Shown: positions 15,700 through 25,261 of the stretch, piece after piece
Numbering within the stretch: position 1 is the stretch's first letter
How the letters are laid out: the number at the start of each line of letters is the position of its first letter
NCBI GenBank assembly: GCA_963665195.1
Contig: OY762070.1
Location: forward strand, 3,224,001-3,288,000
DNA: 64,000 nucleotides
Direction of reading: 5' to 3'
Source of the DNA: VXYL01 sp963665195
GTDB lineage: Bacteria; Pseudomonadota; Gammaproteobacteria; Pseudomonadales; Azotimanducaceae
Notes under the pieces: generated by a model
What the model was told of the DNA's origin: nothing
The model's input: the letters and a program-made list of their open reading frames with translations, nothing else
The model's database searches: none
Position numbers and translations under genes: made by a program

Positions 15700-17580
15700 T
15701 CAGTTCTCCAGCGCCGCCATTCCCGCCGCCACGCGAGCGGCTTTCCTCTCGTCCCACCACCAGGCGTCCACATACGGCACATGCGACAGTCCGTCGCTGC
15801 CGACTTCGCCGAAGCGGTCCCAGTAGGCGAGGCGCAGGCCCGGGGCCGAGGGGCCGGGGATGAAGTAGAAGTTCCACAGCAGCACCCTGTCCAATGCTCT
15901 GGTGGCGGCGTAGAGCTCCTCCGCCGTTCTCGCCCGGTTCACCGCTTCGATCAGCGCGTCCACGACCGGGTTCTCGATGCCCGGCCAGTTCTGCCCGTAG
16001 TCGACGTGGGCGCTGGCGCTGCCGAAGCGGTTGCGCAGCTGCAAGCCCGGCATCGGGCTCGGGTCGTAGTTCTGGCCGTTGCCGTCGAACGAGCCGGTGC
16101 GGCTGCGGTAGAGCCAGTTGGAGACCTCCGGGGCGCGCGCCGTGGTGGCGATGCCCAAGCGGTTGAGCTGCGCCATGAACGGCATGTTCGAGCGGATGCC
16201 GAAGGGCGAGACGAACACGAAGTCGATGGTGAACGCCTCGCCGGTTTCCTCGCTGACCATGACGCCGTCTTCCACCCGCCAGCCGGCGGCGGCGAACAGT
16301 TCCAGCGCCCGGCGGATGCGGTGGCGGCCGAAGCCGTAGCCGTCGCTCGGCGGCTGCCGGAACGGCTCGCTGAAGACGCGCTCCGGCACCATCCCGCGCC
16401 AAGGTTCCAAGAGCGCCAGCTCCCCGGCCGAGGGCTTGTCGCTGTGCGCCATCGACGAGTTCTGGAAGAAGCTCACGCCGTGGTCGTAGAAGCCGTAGAA
16501 GTAGACGCGGTTGATGTAGTCGAAGTCGCGCAGCAGCCAGAGCGCCTCGCGCACGCGGATGTCGCGGAAGCGCTCGTGATCGAGGTTCCAGAACACCGGC
16601 CACCACAGCCCCCAGATGCGGGTCACGGAGCGCAGCTCGGCCTTGAAGAGGCCGCGGCGAACGGCGGGGAAGTCGTACTGCGTGGCCCAGTTCTTGGAGA
16701 TCGACTCTTCGCGCACGTCCACCACGTCGCCCTTCTGCGCTTCCAGCATCACGTTCTCGTCGCGGAAGTAGTCGAACTTCACCGCGTCGAAGTTGTAGCG
16801 GCCCTTGTTCACCGGCAGGTCGGCGCCCCAGTAGTCCCGGACCCTCTCGAACACTAGGCTGCGCCCGAAATCGGCGCGGCGCAGGCGGTACGGGCCGCTG
16901 CCCGGCGGCGCATCGGTGGTGGTCTTGGAGATGTCCCGCGTCGTCCAGTAGTGCTCGGGCAGGATGGCGATGCGCCCGTAGATGAACGGCAGGATGGGAT
17001 TCGGCTCGGCGCCGGCGCGGGTGACGAAGCAGAGCTCGCGCTCGCCGAAGGCGAATACGCGGTCGAGGTCCGCCAGCGCCGTGCGCAACGCCACCGAGCC
17101 GTGCTCCCTGATGGCGGCGAACGTGAACAGAACATCCTGCCGGGTGATTGGCTGGCCATCGTGCCAGCGAGCGCCGCCGCGCAGTCGGAAGGCGGTCCAG
17201 CGGAAGTCCCGCTCCACCGCCACCCCTTCCGCCAGACGCGCGTAGGCGCTGGCCGGCTCGTCGATGCTGTCTTCGAGCAGGCGGTCGTAGACCAGGCTGC
17301 CCATCGCGCCGTAGCCGGCAGCGATGCGGCCCACTTCGACGATGGCGTTGTAGCTGTCGAAGGTGCCCATCTGCGCGAGACGGATGGTGCCACCCTTCGG
17401 CGCGTCCGGGTTGGCGTAGTCGAAGTGCCGGAACTCGGCGCCGTAGCGCAGGGGCAGAACGTAGGAGATGCCGTGGCGGTAGTCGGGATTCGCACACGGC
17501 GCATCGTCGGCGCTTGCCGCGACGGTCGCCGCCAAGGCCACGCCCGCGAGCAACGCCGCCCGCACGGCGAAACCGATCAT
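15700..17580 (-). CDS. Extracellular solute-binding protein family 5 (oligopeptide ABC transporter, YejA-like)
   Basis: A 626-residue periplasmic binding protein. The ATG at 17580 gives a signal peptide (MIGFAVRAALLAGVALAATV...ASA-DDAP). The mature start HGISYVLPLRYGAEFRHFDY and PDAPKGGTIRLAQMGTFDSY, then LVYDRLLEDS and WHDGQPITRQDVLFTF, are typical of YejA-like peptide-binding proteins. No permease or ATPase gene is adjacent, so this binding protein is orphaned here. The start overlaps the stop of the upstream acyl-CoA ligase by 4 bases, an unusual pairing that suggests joint transcription. It may bind peptides or other oligomers. Confidence 0.9.
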   Translation of the reverse strand: MIGFAVRAALLAGVALAATVAASADDAPCANPDYRHGISYVLPLRYGAEFRHFDYANPDAPKGGTIRLAQMGTFDSYNAIVEVGRIAAGYGAMGSLVYDRLLEDSIDEPASAYARLAEGVAVERDFRWTAFRLRGGARWHDGQPITRQDVLFTFAAIREHGSVALRTALADLDRVFAFGERELCFVTRAGAEPNPILPFIYGRIAILPEHYWTTRDISKTTTDAPPGSGPYRLRRADFGRSLVFERVRDYWGADLPVNKGRYNFDAVKFDYFRDENVMLEAQKGDVVDVREESISKNWATQYDFPAVRRGLFKAELRSVTRIWGLWWPVFWNLDHERFRDIRVREALWLLRDFDYINRVYFYGFYDHGVSFFQNSSMAHSDKPSAGELALLEPWRGMVPERVFSEPFRQPPSDGYGFGRHRIRRALELFAAAGWRVEDGVMVSEETGEAFTIDFVFVSPFGIRSNMPFMAQLNRLGIATTARAPEVSNWLYRSRTGSFDGNGQNYDPSPMPGLQLRNRFGSASAHVDYGQNWPGIENPVVDALIEAVNRARTAEELYAATRALDRVLLWNFYFIPGPSAPGLRLAYWDRFGEVGSDGLSHVPYVDAWWWDERKAARVAAGMAALEN

Positions 17581-19205
17581 CCGCCGAACAGCTTTTCGGC
17601 TTGGGCTCGAAGCTCGACCTTGCGGATCTTGCCGGATGCGGTCATGGGGAAGGCATCGATGAAGACCACTTGGCGCGGGATCTTGAAACTCGCCACCTTG
17701 CCCCGGCACGACGCGATCACCTCGGCCGCATCCACGGTCGCCCCCGGCTTGCGCTCCACGAAGGCGACCGGCACTTCCGCCAAGCGAGCGTCCGGCAGCC
17801 CTACCACGGCCACCTGCTGCACCGCCGGGTGCTGAAGCAGCAACCCCTCCGCCTCCATCGGATCGACATTCTCGCCACCGACCTTGAGCATGTCCTTGAA
17901 GCGGCCGAGGAAGCGGATGTGGCCATCGGCGTGACGCTCGGCCATGTCGCCGGTCTTGAACCAGCCGTCCTCGTCGTAGGACTCGGCGGTCTCCTTCGGC
18001 TTCTTGTAGTAGCCGAGCATCAGGCAATAGCCGCGCACGCGCAGTTCGCCGGGCACGCCGTCCGGCTGCGTTGCGCCGGTGTCCGGGTCCACCACTTTCA
18101 CCTCGTAGCCGGGCGCAGGGTAGCCGGACCGCTCGAGCCGATGCACGGCGTCATCGTCCAGTGCAGATAGGCATGCGCCCACCCACACCTCGGTCATGCC
18201 GAACGCAGACAGCGCCTTGAGAGGCTTCAGAACGCGCGCGCCGCGGCGGGCGACCGGCGTCGCGCTGTGCATGCCAGCCGCGAACAGGCCCGTGCGCAGG
18301 CTCGATACATCGCGGGGCTTCGCTTCCTGGGCATCGCAAAGGCCCTGCAAGTGCGCCTCGAAGCCATGCACGATGGTGCCGCGCTCGCGTTCCACCAAGT
18401 CCAGCGACTCGTGCGGATCGAAGGTCTCCGTGAGCACCTGTTTCGCGCCCGTCACCATGGACATCAGCGCCGCTTCCGAATAGCCGAAGGCATGGAACAG
18501 CGGCAGGTAGTTGACGATGGTGTCGTTCTCGGTGATGGCCATGCGGAAGGCGCGTTCCTCCACATTGCGGATCAGGTTGTGGCAGTGCAGCACGCCTTTC
18601 GGGAAGCCGGTGGTGCCGGACGTGTACATCATGAAGACGGGCGCGTCCGGGTCCACGGCCTCGGCGCGCGCGGCCAGCTCGGCATCGGCGACGCCTTCCG
18701 CCATCGCCAGGGCGCGAGCCCAGGATGTCGTGCCCGAGTACGCGCCGTTGCCAATGATGACGACGCGTCGCAGTGCCGGGAAGCGGGCATCCGCCACCGT
18801 GTCGCCGGCGGCGGGAAGGTCGACCACCTCCCGCACCATCGCCAGATAGTCGATCGGCCCGGACACGTCGTGGGTGATGAGCGTGGCGCTGTCGGACTGG
18901 CGCACCACGTACTCCAAGTCGTTGGTGCGGAAACGCGTGTTCACCGGCACCTGCACCGCGCCGACCTTGGCGAGCGCGAACATGAGGTAGAGCCACTCGG
19001 CGCGATTGTTGAGCCACAGCGAGACGTGATCGCCGGCCTGCACGCCGAGCGCCATCAGCGCTTTGGCGGCGCGGTCGATCTCGGCCTCGAGTTCGAGGAA
19101 GGTCAGGCGCTGCTCCTCGAAGACCAGCGCCTCGCGACCGGGAAAGCGGCGCGCCATCTCGTCCGGCAGGTCGCCGAAGCGACGCTTGGGGTACCACTCG
19201 CTCAT
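17577..19205 (-). CDS. Acyl-CoA synthetase (AMP-forming, fatty-acid CoA ligase family)
   Basis: A 542-residue adenylate-forming enzyme that activates carboxylic acids to CoA thioesters. The P-loop-like motif is MMYTSGTTGFPKG, followed by YLPLFHAFGYSEA, FGMTEVW, and the hinge motif YDEDGWFKTGD. The A10 motif near the C-terminus is MTASGKIRK. The ATG at 19205 (MSEWYPKRRF) fits the family; an in-frame ATG ten codons earlier is less likely. Substrate class (medium or long chain fatty acid, or aromatic acid) cannot be told from sequence alone. It is coupled to the downstream solute-binding protein gene. Confidence 0.9.
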   Translation of the reverse strand: MSEWYPKRRFGDLPDEMARRFPGREALVFEEQRLTFLELEAEIDRAAKALMALGVQAGDHVSLWLNNRAEWLYLMFALAKVGAVQVPVNTRFRTNDLEYVVRQSDSATLITHDVSGPIDYLAMVREVVDLPAAGDTVADARFPALRRVVIIGNGAYSGTTSWARALAMAEGVADAELAARAEAVDPDAPVFMMYTSGTTGFPKGVLHCHNLIRNVEERAFRMAITENDTIVNYLPLFHAFGYSEAALMSMVTGAKQVLTETFDPHESLDLVERERGTIVHGFEAHLQGLCDAQEAKPRDVSSLRTGLFAAGMHSATPVARRGARVLKPLKALSAFGMTEVWVGACLSALDDDAVHRLERSGYPAPGYEVKVVDPDTGATQPDGVPGELRVRGYCLMLGYYKKPKETAESYDEDGWFKTGDMAERHADGHIRFLGRFKDMLKVGGENVDPMEAEGLLLQHPAVQQVAVVGLPDARLAEVPVAFVERKPGATVDAAEVIASCRGKVASFKIPRQVVFIDAFPMTASGKIRKVELRAQAEKLFGG

Positions 19206-19341
19206 GGCGAGGAATCGTGGCGATGGCGACGGCACGCGTCAAGCGAGCGGAATGGCGATGCGATCAGATGCGGCGATGCCGTTGCGCGACTCCGGCTACT
19301 TGTAGATGATCCGCCTATCGCCAGCCATCGCGAGGTCAGGG

Positions 19342-21261
19342 ATGGCCGCAGCCCCGCTGCCACAGCTCACCGTCAAGGCCATCGTCCTCGGCATCGTCCT
19401 GTCCATCGTGCTCGCCGGGGCGAATGCCTATCTCGGTCTGTTCGCAGGGCTGACGGTGTCCGCATCGATTCCCGCGGCGGTCATCTCCATGGCCGTGCTG
19501 AGCCTGTTCCGCCGCTCGAACATCCTCGAGAACAACATCGTGCAGACCGCGGCTTCCGCGGGCGAGTCGCTTGCCGCGGGTGTCATCTTCACCATCCCGG
19601 CACTAGTGCTGCTCGGCTATTGGGATGTCTTCGACAACCTCTGGGTCGCGGCCATCGCCGGCCTCGGCGGCCTGCTCGGAGTGCTGTTTACGATTCCGCT
19701 GCGCCGCTCGCTGATCGTCGAGGAGAAGCTCGCATACCCCGAAGGGACGGCAACCGCCGAGGTGCTGCGCGTGGGCGAGCGGCAACGGGAAGGAAGCGGC
19801 TCGTCCTGCATCGCGTACCTCGCCTGGGCCGCCGTGCTCGGCGCGGCCGCGAAACTCGCGGAGACCGGCTTGCAGCTATGGGAGGGCATCGCGCAGACGG
19901 CCACGTACCTCGGCAAGAGCACCATCGCCTACGCCGGCGCGAACCTGTCGCCGGCGCTGCTCAGCGTCGGCTACATCGTGGGGCTCAACATCGCCGTGCT
20001 CGTGTTGGCTGGGGGCGTCATCTCCTGGTACGTCGCGATCCCCATCTACAGCACGTTCTTCCTCGCCGGCGATCCGAATCTGGCGGCGAGTGCGGACGCC
20101 GGCGCAGTGGATCTCGCGTTCGCGATCTGGACCTTGAAGATCCGCTATCTCGGCGTCGGCGCGATGCTGGTCGGCGGCATCTGGGCGCTCGTATCCATGC
20201 GCTCGTCGATCCTGTCGGGGGTGAAGAGCGGACTCGCCCACTACCGCGCGGGTGCCACTGCCACCTCTGTCGAACACACGGAGCGCGACACGCCGATGCC
20301 CTTCGTGCTCGGCGGCGTCGCGCTCTTCGTGGTGCCGATCTTCGCGCTCTATGCGCTGATAGTCGATTCGCTGGGCGTTGCGCTGGCGATGACGCTGGTG
20401 ATGGTGGTGGCCGGATTCCTGTTCTCGGCGGTGGCCGGGTACATGTCCGGCCTGGTCGGTTCCTCGAACAACCCCGTCTCCGGCATCACCATCGCGACGA
20501 TCCTGTTCGCCGCCCTGCTGTTGCTCTGGCTGCTCGGCGCGAGCGCGGAGACGGGCCCGGTGGCAGCGATCATGGTCGGCGCCGTCATCTGCTGCGCCGC
20601 GGCCATCGCCGGCGACAACATGCAGGACCTCAAGGCTGGCTACATCGTCGGCGCGACGCCGTGGCGGCAGCAGGTGATGCAGGGCATCGGCGTCCTCTCG
20701 GCGGTGCTCTTGATGGCGCCGATCCTGAACCTCTTGCTCAGGGCCTACGGCATCGGCGTGCCGACGGAGGCGCATCCGAACCCCTTGCCGGCACCCCAAG
20801 CGACGCTCATGGCCTCCGTCGCGCAAGGGGTCTTCGGTGGTGGCCTGCCGTGGCCGATGGTGGCCATCGGCGCCGGCATCGGCGCGACGATCATCGCCAT
20901 CGACGAATGGCTGAAACGCAGCGGCAGCACCTGGCGGGCACCCGTCCTCGCCGTGGCGGTCGGCATCTATCTGCCGCTGGAATTGGCCGTGCCCATCGCC
21001 ATCGGTGGCGTGCTCGCGCACTTCACCGGCGGCGGCAAAAGCATCGCCGAACGCGGTCGCACGGGCATGCTGTTCGCCGCCGGCTTGATCACGGGCGAGG
21101 CGCTGATAGGCATTCTCATGGCCATCCCGATCGTGCTGACCAGCAAGCCCGACGTGCTGGCTCTGCCGTTCGCGCTCCCGGTGCCACTGGCGACGCTGCT
21201 CGGCATCGCTGTCTTCCTAGCGCTCGCAATAGCGCTTTATCGAACCGGCCGCAAGGGCTAG
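19342..21261 (+). CDS. OPT-family oligopeptide/metal-chelate transporter
   Basis: A 639-residue inner-membrane protein with about 14-16 hydrophobic segments. It belongs to the OPT superfamily, which imports small peptides or metal-chelating compounds. Typical parts are NAYLGLFAGLTVSASIPAAV near the N-terminus, NIVQTAASAGESLAAGVIFT, and VGSSNNPVSGITIATILF. The ATG at 19342 has GAGGTCAGG upstream; an ATG at 19306 would add 12 residues. It is divergent from the acyl-CoA ligase. Its C-terminal LLGIAVFLALAIALYR has a decayed copy about 1 kb downstream. Confidence 0.9.
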   Translation: MAAAPLPQLTVKAIVLGIVLSIVLAGANAYLGLFAGLTVSASIPAAVISMAVLSLFRRSNILENNIVQTAASAGESLAAGVIFTIPALVLLGYWDVFDNLWVAAIAGLGGLLGVLFTIPLRRSLIVEEKLAYPEGTATAEVLRVGERQREGSGSSCIAYLAWAAVLGAAAKLAETGLQLWEGIAQTATYLGKSTIAYAGANLSPALLSVGYIVGLNIAVLVLAGGVISWYVAIPIYSTFFLAGDPNLAASADAGAVDLAFAIWTLKIRYLGVGAMLVGGIWALVSMRSSILSGVKSGLAHYRAGATATSVEHTERDTPMPFVLGGVALFVVPIFALYALIVDSLGVALAMTLVMVVAGFLFSAVAGYMSGLVGSSNNPVSGITIATILFAALLLLWLLGASAETGPVAAIMVGAVICCAAAIAGDNMQDLKAGYIVGATPWRQQVMQGIGVLSAVLLMAPILNLLLRAYGIGVPTEAHPNPLPAPQATLMASVAQGVFGGGLPWPMVAIGAGIGATIIAIDEWLKRSGSTWRAPVLAVAVGIYLPLELAVPIAIGGVLAHFTGGGKSIAERGRTGMLFAAGLITGEALIGILMAIPIVLTSKPDVLALPFALPVPLATLLGIAVFLALAIALYRTGRKG

Positions 21262-21627
21262 GCGCGTCGCTGCGCGACGCGATCGCGCCACGTCTTGCCG
21301 CGGACAACGGCGGCGCGCCGTTTTAACAAGTCTCCGGTATCCGCTTTGCGCTAGCTGCGTGTTAGTCTTGATGGGCGGCTCGCGAATCACGCGGAGACGG
21401 AGCAACGGTTGGATGGCCGCACGAGGCCAATCAGCTTGCCGAGACGACCGCAGGCACCACCTGCGGTGCAAACGCCTACTGCATCCTCAAGCGCAACAAG
21501 CGGAACCACGCAGGGCATTCCACGAGTGCCCGACGGGCGCCTATTCGCGTGCGATGTCGAGGCGGTTGCTGCCGATGGCTGCGAGGCTCGCCCGGAGCCG
21601 AACACCATTTGAAGACACGAGGACATC
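21262..21627. other. 366-base intergenic region without a supported gene
   Basis: Short open frames exist on both strands but none has a recognisable family, signal peptide or credible ribosome binding site. It must contain the promoter of the small secreted protein. Confidence 0.5.
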
Positions 21628-21963
21628 ATGAAACAGGTGATCAGACTTGCCGTAGCGGCGCTGCTGTTGGTGGGGCTGTCGGCCGCAGCCGACGTTCGCG
21701 AGCAGCTGCTCGAAGCCGCCGAACTCGCAAGCGGGATTGACTCCAGCGCGCGAAGCATGATGGAGGTGATCCCGCGCACGTGCCGAGTCCTGCGCCGCGC
21801 CGCAAAGGAAGCGCGGGGAACGGCGGAAGCGGAACCGATCAACAAAGCTCTCGCCCATTGCCGCCGTGCTATGGACGCTTTGAACAACGGCAACCCGCGA
21901 CACGCGCAGAACCGCATGGAACGAGTGATCGCCGCCATTACGGACGCGACATCGGAAGAATAG
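21628..21963 (+). CDS. Small secreted hypothetical protein
   Basis: A 111-residue protein not recognised. The N-terminus MKQVIRLAVAALLLVGLSAA is a good signal peptide with cleavage before ADVREQ. An RBS-like GAGG lies about 8 bases before the ATG. The mature part (about 90 residues) is predicted all-helical, with two cysteines (RTCRVL and AHCRRAM) that could form one disulfide. It is likely periplasmic. It stands alone between the OPT gene and the relic of a second OPT gene. Confidence 0.65.
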   Translation: MKQVIRLAVAALLLVGLSAAADVREQLLEAAELASGIDSSARSMMEVIPRTCRVLRRAAKEARGTAEAEPINKALAHCRRAMDALNNGNPRHAQNRMERVIAAITDATSEE

Positions 21964-22274
21964 GCCTAGTTGGGCCGGCAAGCGCGGTACCTCGACGCGC
22001 CGGCAGGCGCGGCGACAGTACACGAGGCGACCTCGCAGCGGGTCAACTGCCGCAGGTATTCGACCTGCCAGCGGCTATCTCGCGATCATTCCGCGGTTTA
22101 CAGCGCATGGCGGACAACCGGGTCGCGGCCGCTGGTCTTGGAGGCGGAGCCGCACCTAGGGCATGCGCTCGTCAGGCCCTTCGCGGCGTCCGTGCTGCCG
22201 ATCCGGCCTCGCTCGATGCCGATGCGTCGGCGTTCTCTATGGCGTCGATGACGCTGCTCGGTATCGCCGTGTTC
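21964..22274. other. 311-base intergenic region, ending in an OPT relic
   Basis: No intact gene is supported. From about 22212 the sequence resembles the 3' end of the OPT transporter gene and is described separately. Confidence 0.45.
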
Positions 22275-22313
22275 CTAGCTCTCGCCGCGGCACTCTACAG
22301 AATCCGCCGGTAG
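22212..22313 (+). pseudogene. Relic of the 3' end of a second OPT transporter gene
   Basis: The plus-strand frame reads MTLLGIAVFLALAAALYRIRR before a stop at 22313. This matches the C-terminus of the OPT protein at 19342-21261 (ATLLGIAVFLALAIALYRTG) at both protein and DNA level. Nothing upstream extends the match, so only about the last 25-35 codons remain. The stop codon and last codons of the RtcR-like gene overlap it on the other strand. Confidence 0.6.
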
Positions 22314-23732
22314 GCGTCGGGCGTCGTCGCGCAGCGTCTTCTCGTTGCATTGCAGGAAATCGGCGGCAATCGTCCAAGTCCGATACTGGCTCTTCGCCCA
22401 ATGCGCCAAGCGCGCTTTGAACCAGTCGATCCGTTCTTCGCGGGTGCCGGCACCGAAGCCGGCCTCCGGGTCGGCGAGAGCGCGCTGAGCCAGCCACTCC
22501 TTGAGCGCGCGGGAGATGGCCCGATCCGGTTGGGTCGCCCGCCAAGCCATGAGCAGAACCGCGAGGTGCTGCAAGTCGCGCAGGTTGCCCGGCAACCTGT
22601 CGTGCGCCAGCGCCCTGCCGAGCTCGTCGTTCCATGGCGCTTGCGTGGGGAAGCGCTCATCGCGGCGGACCTCGCGCCACACGCGCTGCCAGTCGGCCTC
22701 GATGTCCTCCCGGCAGTCGCGCAGCGCTGGAATGGTGACGACGAGATGGCTCAACCGGTCGTATAGGTCCGGATCGAGGCGTTCCGCGAGCTTCTCGGCG
22801 GGGAGATTGGACGCGCACACCAACTCTGCGTCGGCGGATTCCTCCTGGTCGCTGCCCAATGGCCGGAAGCGCCGACGATGGTCTTGGAACACACGCACCA
22901 ACCGGCGCTGCGCCACTTTCGGCAGGTCTTGGACTTCATCAAGGAAGAGTATTCCGCCGTCGGCCTCGGCCAAGAGGCCAGCGCGGGAGGTCGCCGCCCC
23001 CGTGAACGCCCCCTTCTGGTGGCCAAACAGCAGACTGTCCGCCAGCGCGGAGTCCAAACCGCCGCAGGCGAGCGTTACTACTCGGCGCCGGTCCTTCAGC
23101 GTGGCAACCAGTGTTTCCACCGTCCGCGTCTTGCCGGTGCCTCGTTCGCCGAGCAGGAGCAGCGGCGCACCCGGCACTTGCGCGTAACGGGCGAGACGTT
23201 CCAAGGCGGCGAGCCGGACGGGCGAGCGCGAATTCGGCTCGTACACCGCGAGCTCCGGGTCGCGATGCTGCAGCGCGCGCACTTCGCCGAGATAGGTAGT
23301 GATCGGGAATGCTACGGGGTCGATGCGATGGCGCCTGGTGTCCGGGTTGAACTGGGACGACCACAACCTGGTTCCGGGCGGCAAAGCGCCGCCAGCATGC
23401 AGGACGATCCACACCGAATGCATGGCTGGCGTCCCCGGCGACGTATTCACATGCAGCCCCTCAATGCCCTTGAGGCGCGGCACCACGCCGTCGCGCACGG
23501 CCCGGTAGAGTTCGTCGTGACACGTCGGATCCGCGAACTCAAGCGGCAGCATCTCCACCGCAAGGCCCATATCCAACGGCAAGGTCGGCTCATGGCCCGC
23601 ACGCACAACATAGATGACCATGCCGATCTCGACGTGGCGTCTCGCCAGCGACTTGAGGGCATGGCCGAGCACATCAAAGCCAGCGCGCTCGGAGTGCCAG
23701 CAGACCAAGGTGTCGCTGCTGGCGCGGTCCAT
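22275..23732 (-). CDS. RtcR-like sigma-54-dependent activator with CARF-like N-terminal domain
   Basis: A 485-residue regulator, the last gene of the helicase operon. Residues 1-150 form a Rossmann-like sensor with the loop VNTSPGTPAMHS (95-106) followed by FNPDTRRHRIDPVAFPIT; this arrangement resembles the CARF-type domain of RtcR. Residues 170-400 are a sigma-54 AAA+ domain: Walker A GERGTGKT (195-202), GAFTGA (241-246, the sigma-54 contact loop) and Walker B ILFLDE (261-266). A C-terminal helix-turn-helix is visible (IAADFLQCNEKTLRDDARR). The ATG at 23732 overlaps the PLD stop by one base (TGATG). The effector is unknown; RtcR-type domains are thought to sense RNA-end-derived or oligonucleotide ligands. 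Confidence 0.82.
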   Translation of the reverse strand: MDRASSDTLVCWHSERAGFDVLGHALKSLARRHVEIGMVIYVVRAGHEPTLPLDMGLAVEMLPLEFADPTCHDELYRAVRDGVVPRLKGIEGLHVNTSPGTPAMHSVWIVLHAGGALPPGTRLWSSQFNPDTRRHRIDPVAFPITTYLGEVRALQHRDPELAVYEPNSRSPVRLAALERLARYAQVPGAPLLLLGERGTGKTRTVETLVATLKDRRRVVTLACGGLDSALADSLLFGHQKGAFTGAATSRAGLLAEADGGILFLDEVQDLPKVAQRRLVRVFQDHRRRFRPLGSDQEESADAELVCASNLPAEKLAERLDPDLYDRLSHLVVTIPALRDCREDIEADWQRVWREVRRDERFPTQAPWNDELGRALAHDRLPGNLRDLQHLAVLLMAWRATQPDRAISRALKEWLAQRALADPEAGFGAGTREERIDWFKARLAHWAKSQYRTWTIAADFLQCNEKTLRDDARRLPADSVECRGES

Positions 23733-25261
23733 CACTTGGTACCGCGCCGATCGACGACGATGGCCGCGGCACCGGCCTCCTGCGCCGTCTGCTTCGCTTC
23801 GCCGAGTTCCGCGGGCGATCGAATCGCGACCACCAAGCGACCACCGGGTTCCTTGAAGAGCGGCGGCCGGAAGCTCTCCGGCTTCGCGCCCCTCTCGCGC
23901 CGGGCATCCGCCGGCCGCAGCACCTCCTTGGCCCTGCGGTGGAGAGTTGGCGCGCGCACCTGCCAATGGCAGGCCAACTCGTGGGCCGGATGCTTGAAGC
24001 CATCCGCTTTCGGAAGGTCGGGCGTCAAGGCAAGGTCGTCGGCCGACTTCGCGTTTCGGGTGCGCAAGTCGATGCGCGCCAGCGGCTCGACGTTCAGGTC
24101 GACGAACTGCCCCGATTCCCAGACCCTGGTTTCGCCGTGCAGCTTGCCCAAGATCGGACGAGGCAGCAGTTCGAATCGGGCATGGGCCGCCCATTGCAGC
24201 AGCCGCGTACGTACTTCCCCGGCGCCAGGACTGCCTAGGGGGACGCCAAGCTCGAACCCTTGGTCCAGCCCATGGGATTCCAAGTTAGCGGACATGACGA
24301 GCGCCTTCCCGGAGTCCGCCCACAGCGCTTTGGCGTGTAGCCACTTGAAGCCCAGGACCTCCGCCCCCGCTTCGGCAAGGGCGAGCAGCGCGGGCATCGC
24401 CCGAGGCCGCATCCGGGCCAGAACCACCGCCTTCAGGCCGTCGCGCACGCGCTTGCACAGGTACTCCACTACCGGATGCTCCGGCGCCCAACCGAAGCTG
24501 GCAACGAGGATTTCCTGCCGCGCACTTTCGATCAGGTCCCGCGCCGCATCCGCCAACTGGGCTGCCTGGCCCGTGGTCGCGGGGAGGCGCGGCACGGGGT
24601 CCGGATGGGCAACGCAATCGAGCGGCGCCGCCCTGCGGAACATCTGGCCATCGAGCATCTCGTGCTCGGCTTCCTCCCACATGGCCCACCGGCTGAGCTC
24701 AGCCGCGGCGCGGACTTGCTCGGCGTCGAGCTGCACGGCCAGTTCCTCGTTGCGCTCCAGGGCCTCGCGGGTGAGATTCGCCGTCAGCAGCACGCCGGCA
24801 GGTGCATCGAACGGATCGACCAGCACGTACTTGGCATGGAAGTGCGGCGCGGAACGGATGAGGATCCTCCCCGCCAGACGTCGCAGCAGAGCTTTGTGCT
24901 CGGCATGAACGCGCTGGTCGAACTCGCCATCGCCCGGCTCTTCGCCGAGGCGCGCTTCCGAGGCCAACAGGAGATAGACGCGAACGCCGCGCTGCGCGGC
25001 TTCGAGCATGGCCCGCTCGATGTCGTCGTCGGCGAGCAGGAAGCTGCTCACCACCGCCATGCGGTTGGCGCTGCCGATCAGGTCGGCGAGGCGCCGGGCG
25101 ACGGCTCGGCCGCGCCCGGACCGGTGGACGCGGTCGCCGAGTTCCGGGTCCGGCGGCGCGGCGACCGGCGTCCGGCTGGCCCAGGCGGGCGGCATCTCGA
25201 AATCGCGCTGGTCGATGCAGTGCGAGTGCTCGGCAATCCAGTGGTTGGGAACGGCGTCCAT
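23732..25261 (-). CDS. Phospholipase D-family protein with two HKD motifs (predicted nuclease)
   Basis: A 509-residue PLD-superfamily protein. Both catalytic motifs are intact: HFHAKYVLVD (H142, K144, D149) and WLHAKALWAD (H309, K311, D316), each followed by an Asn-containing TANLT/SANLE element. Two complete motifs within one chain indicate an active site at the domain interface. No signal peptide is seen, so it should act in the cytoplasm, most likely as a nuclease given the helicase partner. About 130 residues after the PLD core have no recognised domain. The ATG at 25261 overlaps the stop of the upstream gene by one base (TGATG), so it is translationally coupled. Confidence 0.85.
   Translation of the reverse strand: MDAVPNHWIAEHSHCIDQRDFEMPPAWASRTPVAAPPDPELGDRVHRSGRGRAVARRLADLIGSANRMAVVSSFLLADDDIERAMLEAAQRGVRVYLLLASEARLGEEPGDGEFDQRVHAEHKALLRRLAGRILIRSAPHFHAKYVLVDPFDAPAGVLLTANLTREALERNEELAVQLDAEQVRAAAELSRWAMWEEAEHEMLDGQMFRRAAPLDCVAHPDPVPRLPATTGQAAQLADAARDLIESARQEILVASFGWAPEHPVVEYLCKRVRDGLKAVVLARMRPRAMPALLALAEAGAEVLGFKWLHAKALWADSGKALVMSANLESHGLDQGFELGVPLGSPGAGEVRTRLLQWAAHARFELLPRPILGKLHGETRVWESGQFVDLNVEPLARIDLRTRNAKSADDLALTPDLPKADGFKHPAHELACHWQVRAPTLHRRAKEVLRPADARRERGAKPESFRPPLFKEPGGRLVVAIRSPAELGEAKQTAQEAGAAAIVVDRRGTK

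Noticed and set aside
18267..21326. A 1019-codon plus-strand open frame
   Set aside because: It overlaps the acyl-CoA ligase on the other strand and the OPT gene in another frame; both have clear family motifs.
21359..21631. Short open frames upstream of the small secreted protein
   Set aside because: No RBS, no signal peptide, composition unlike real genes; treated as non-coding.
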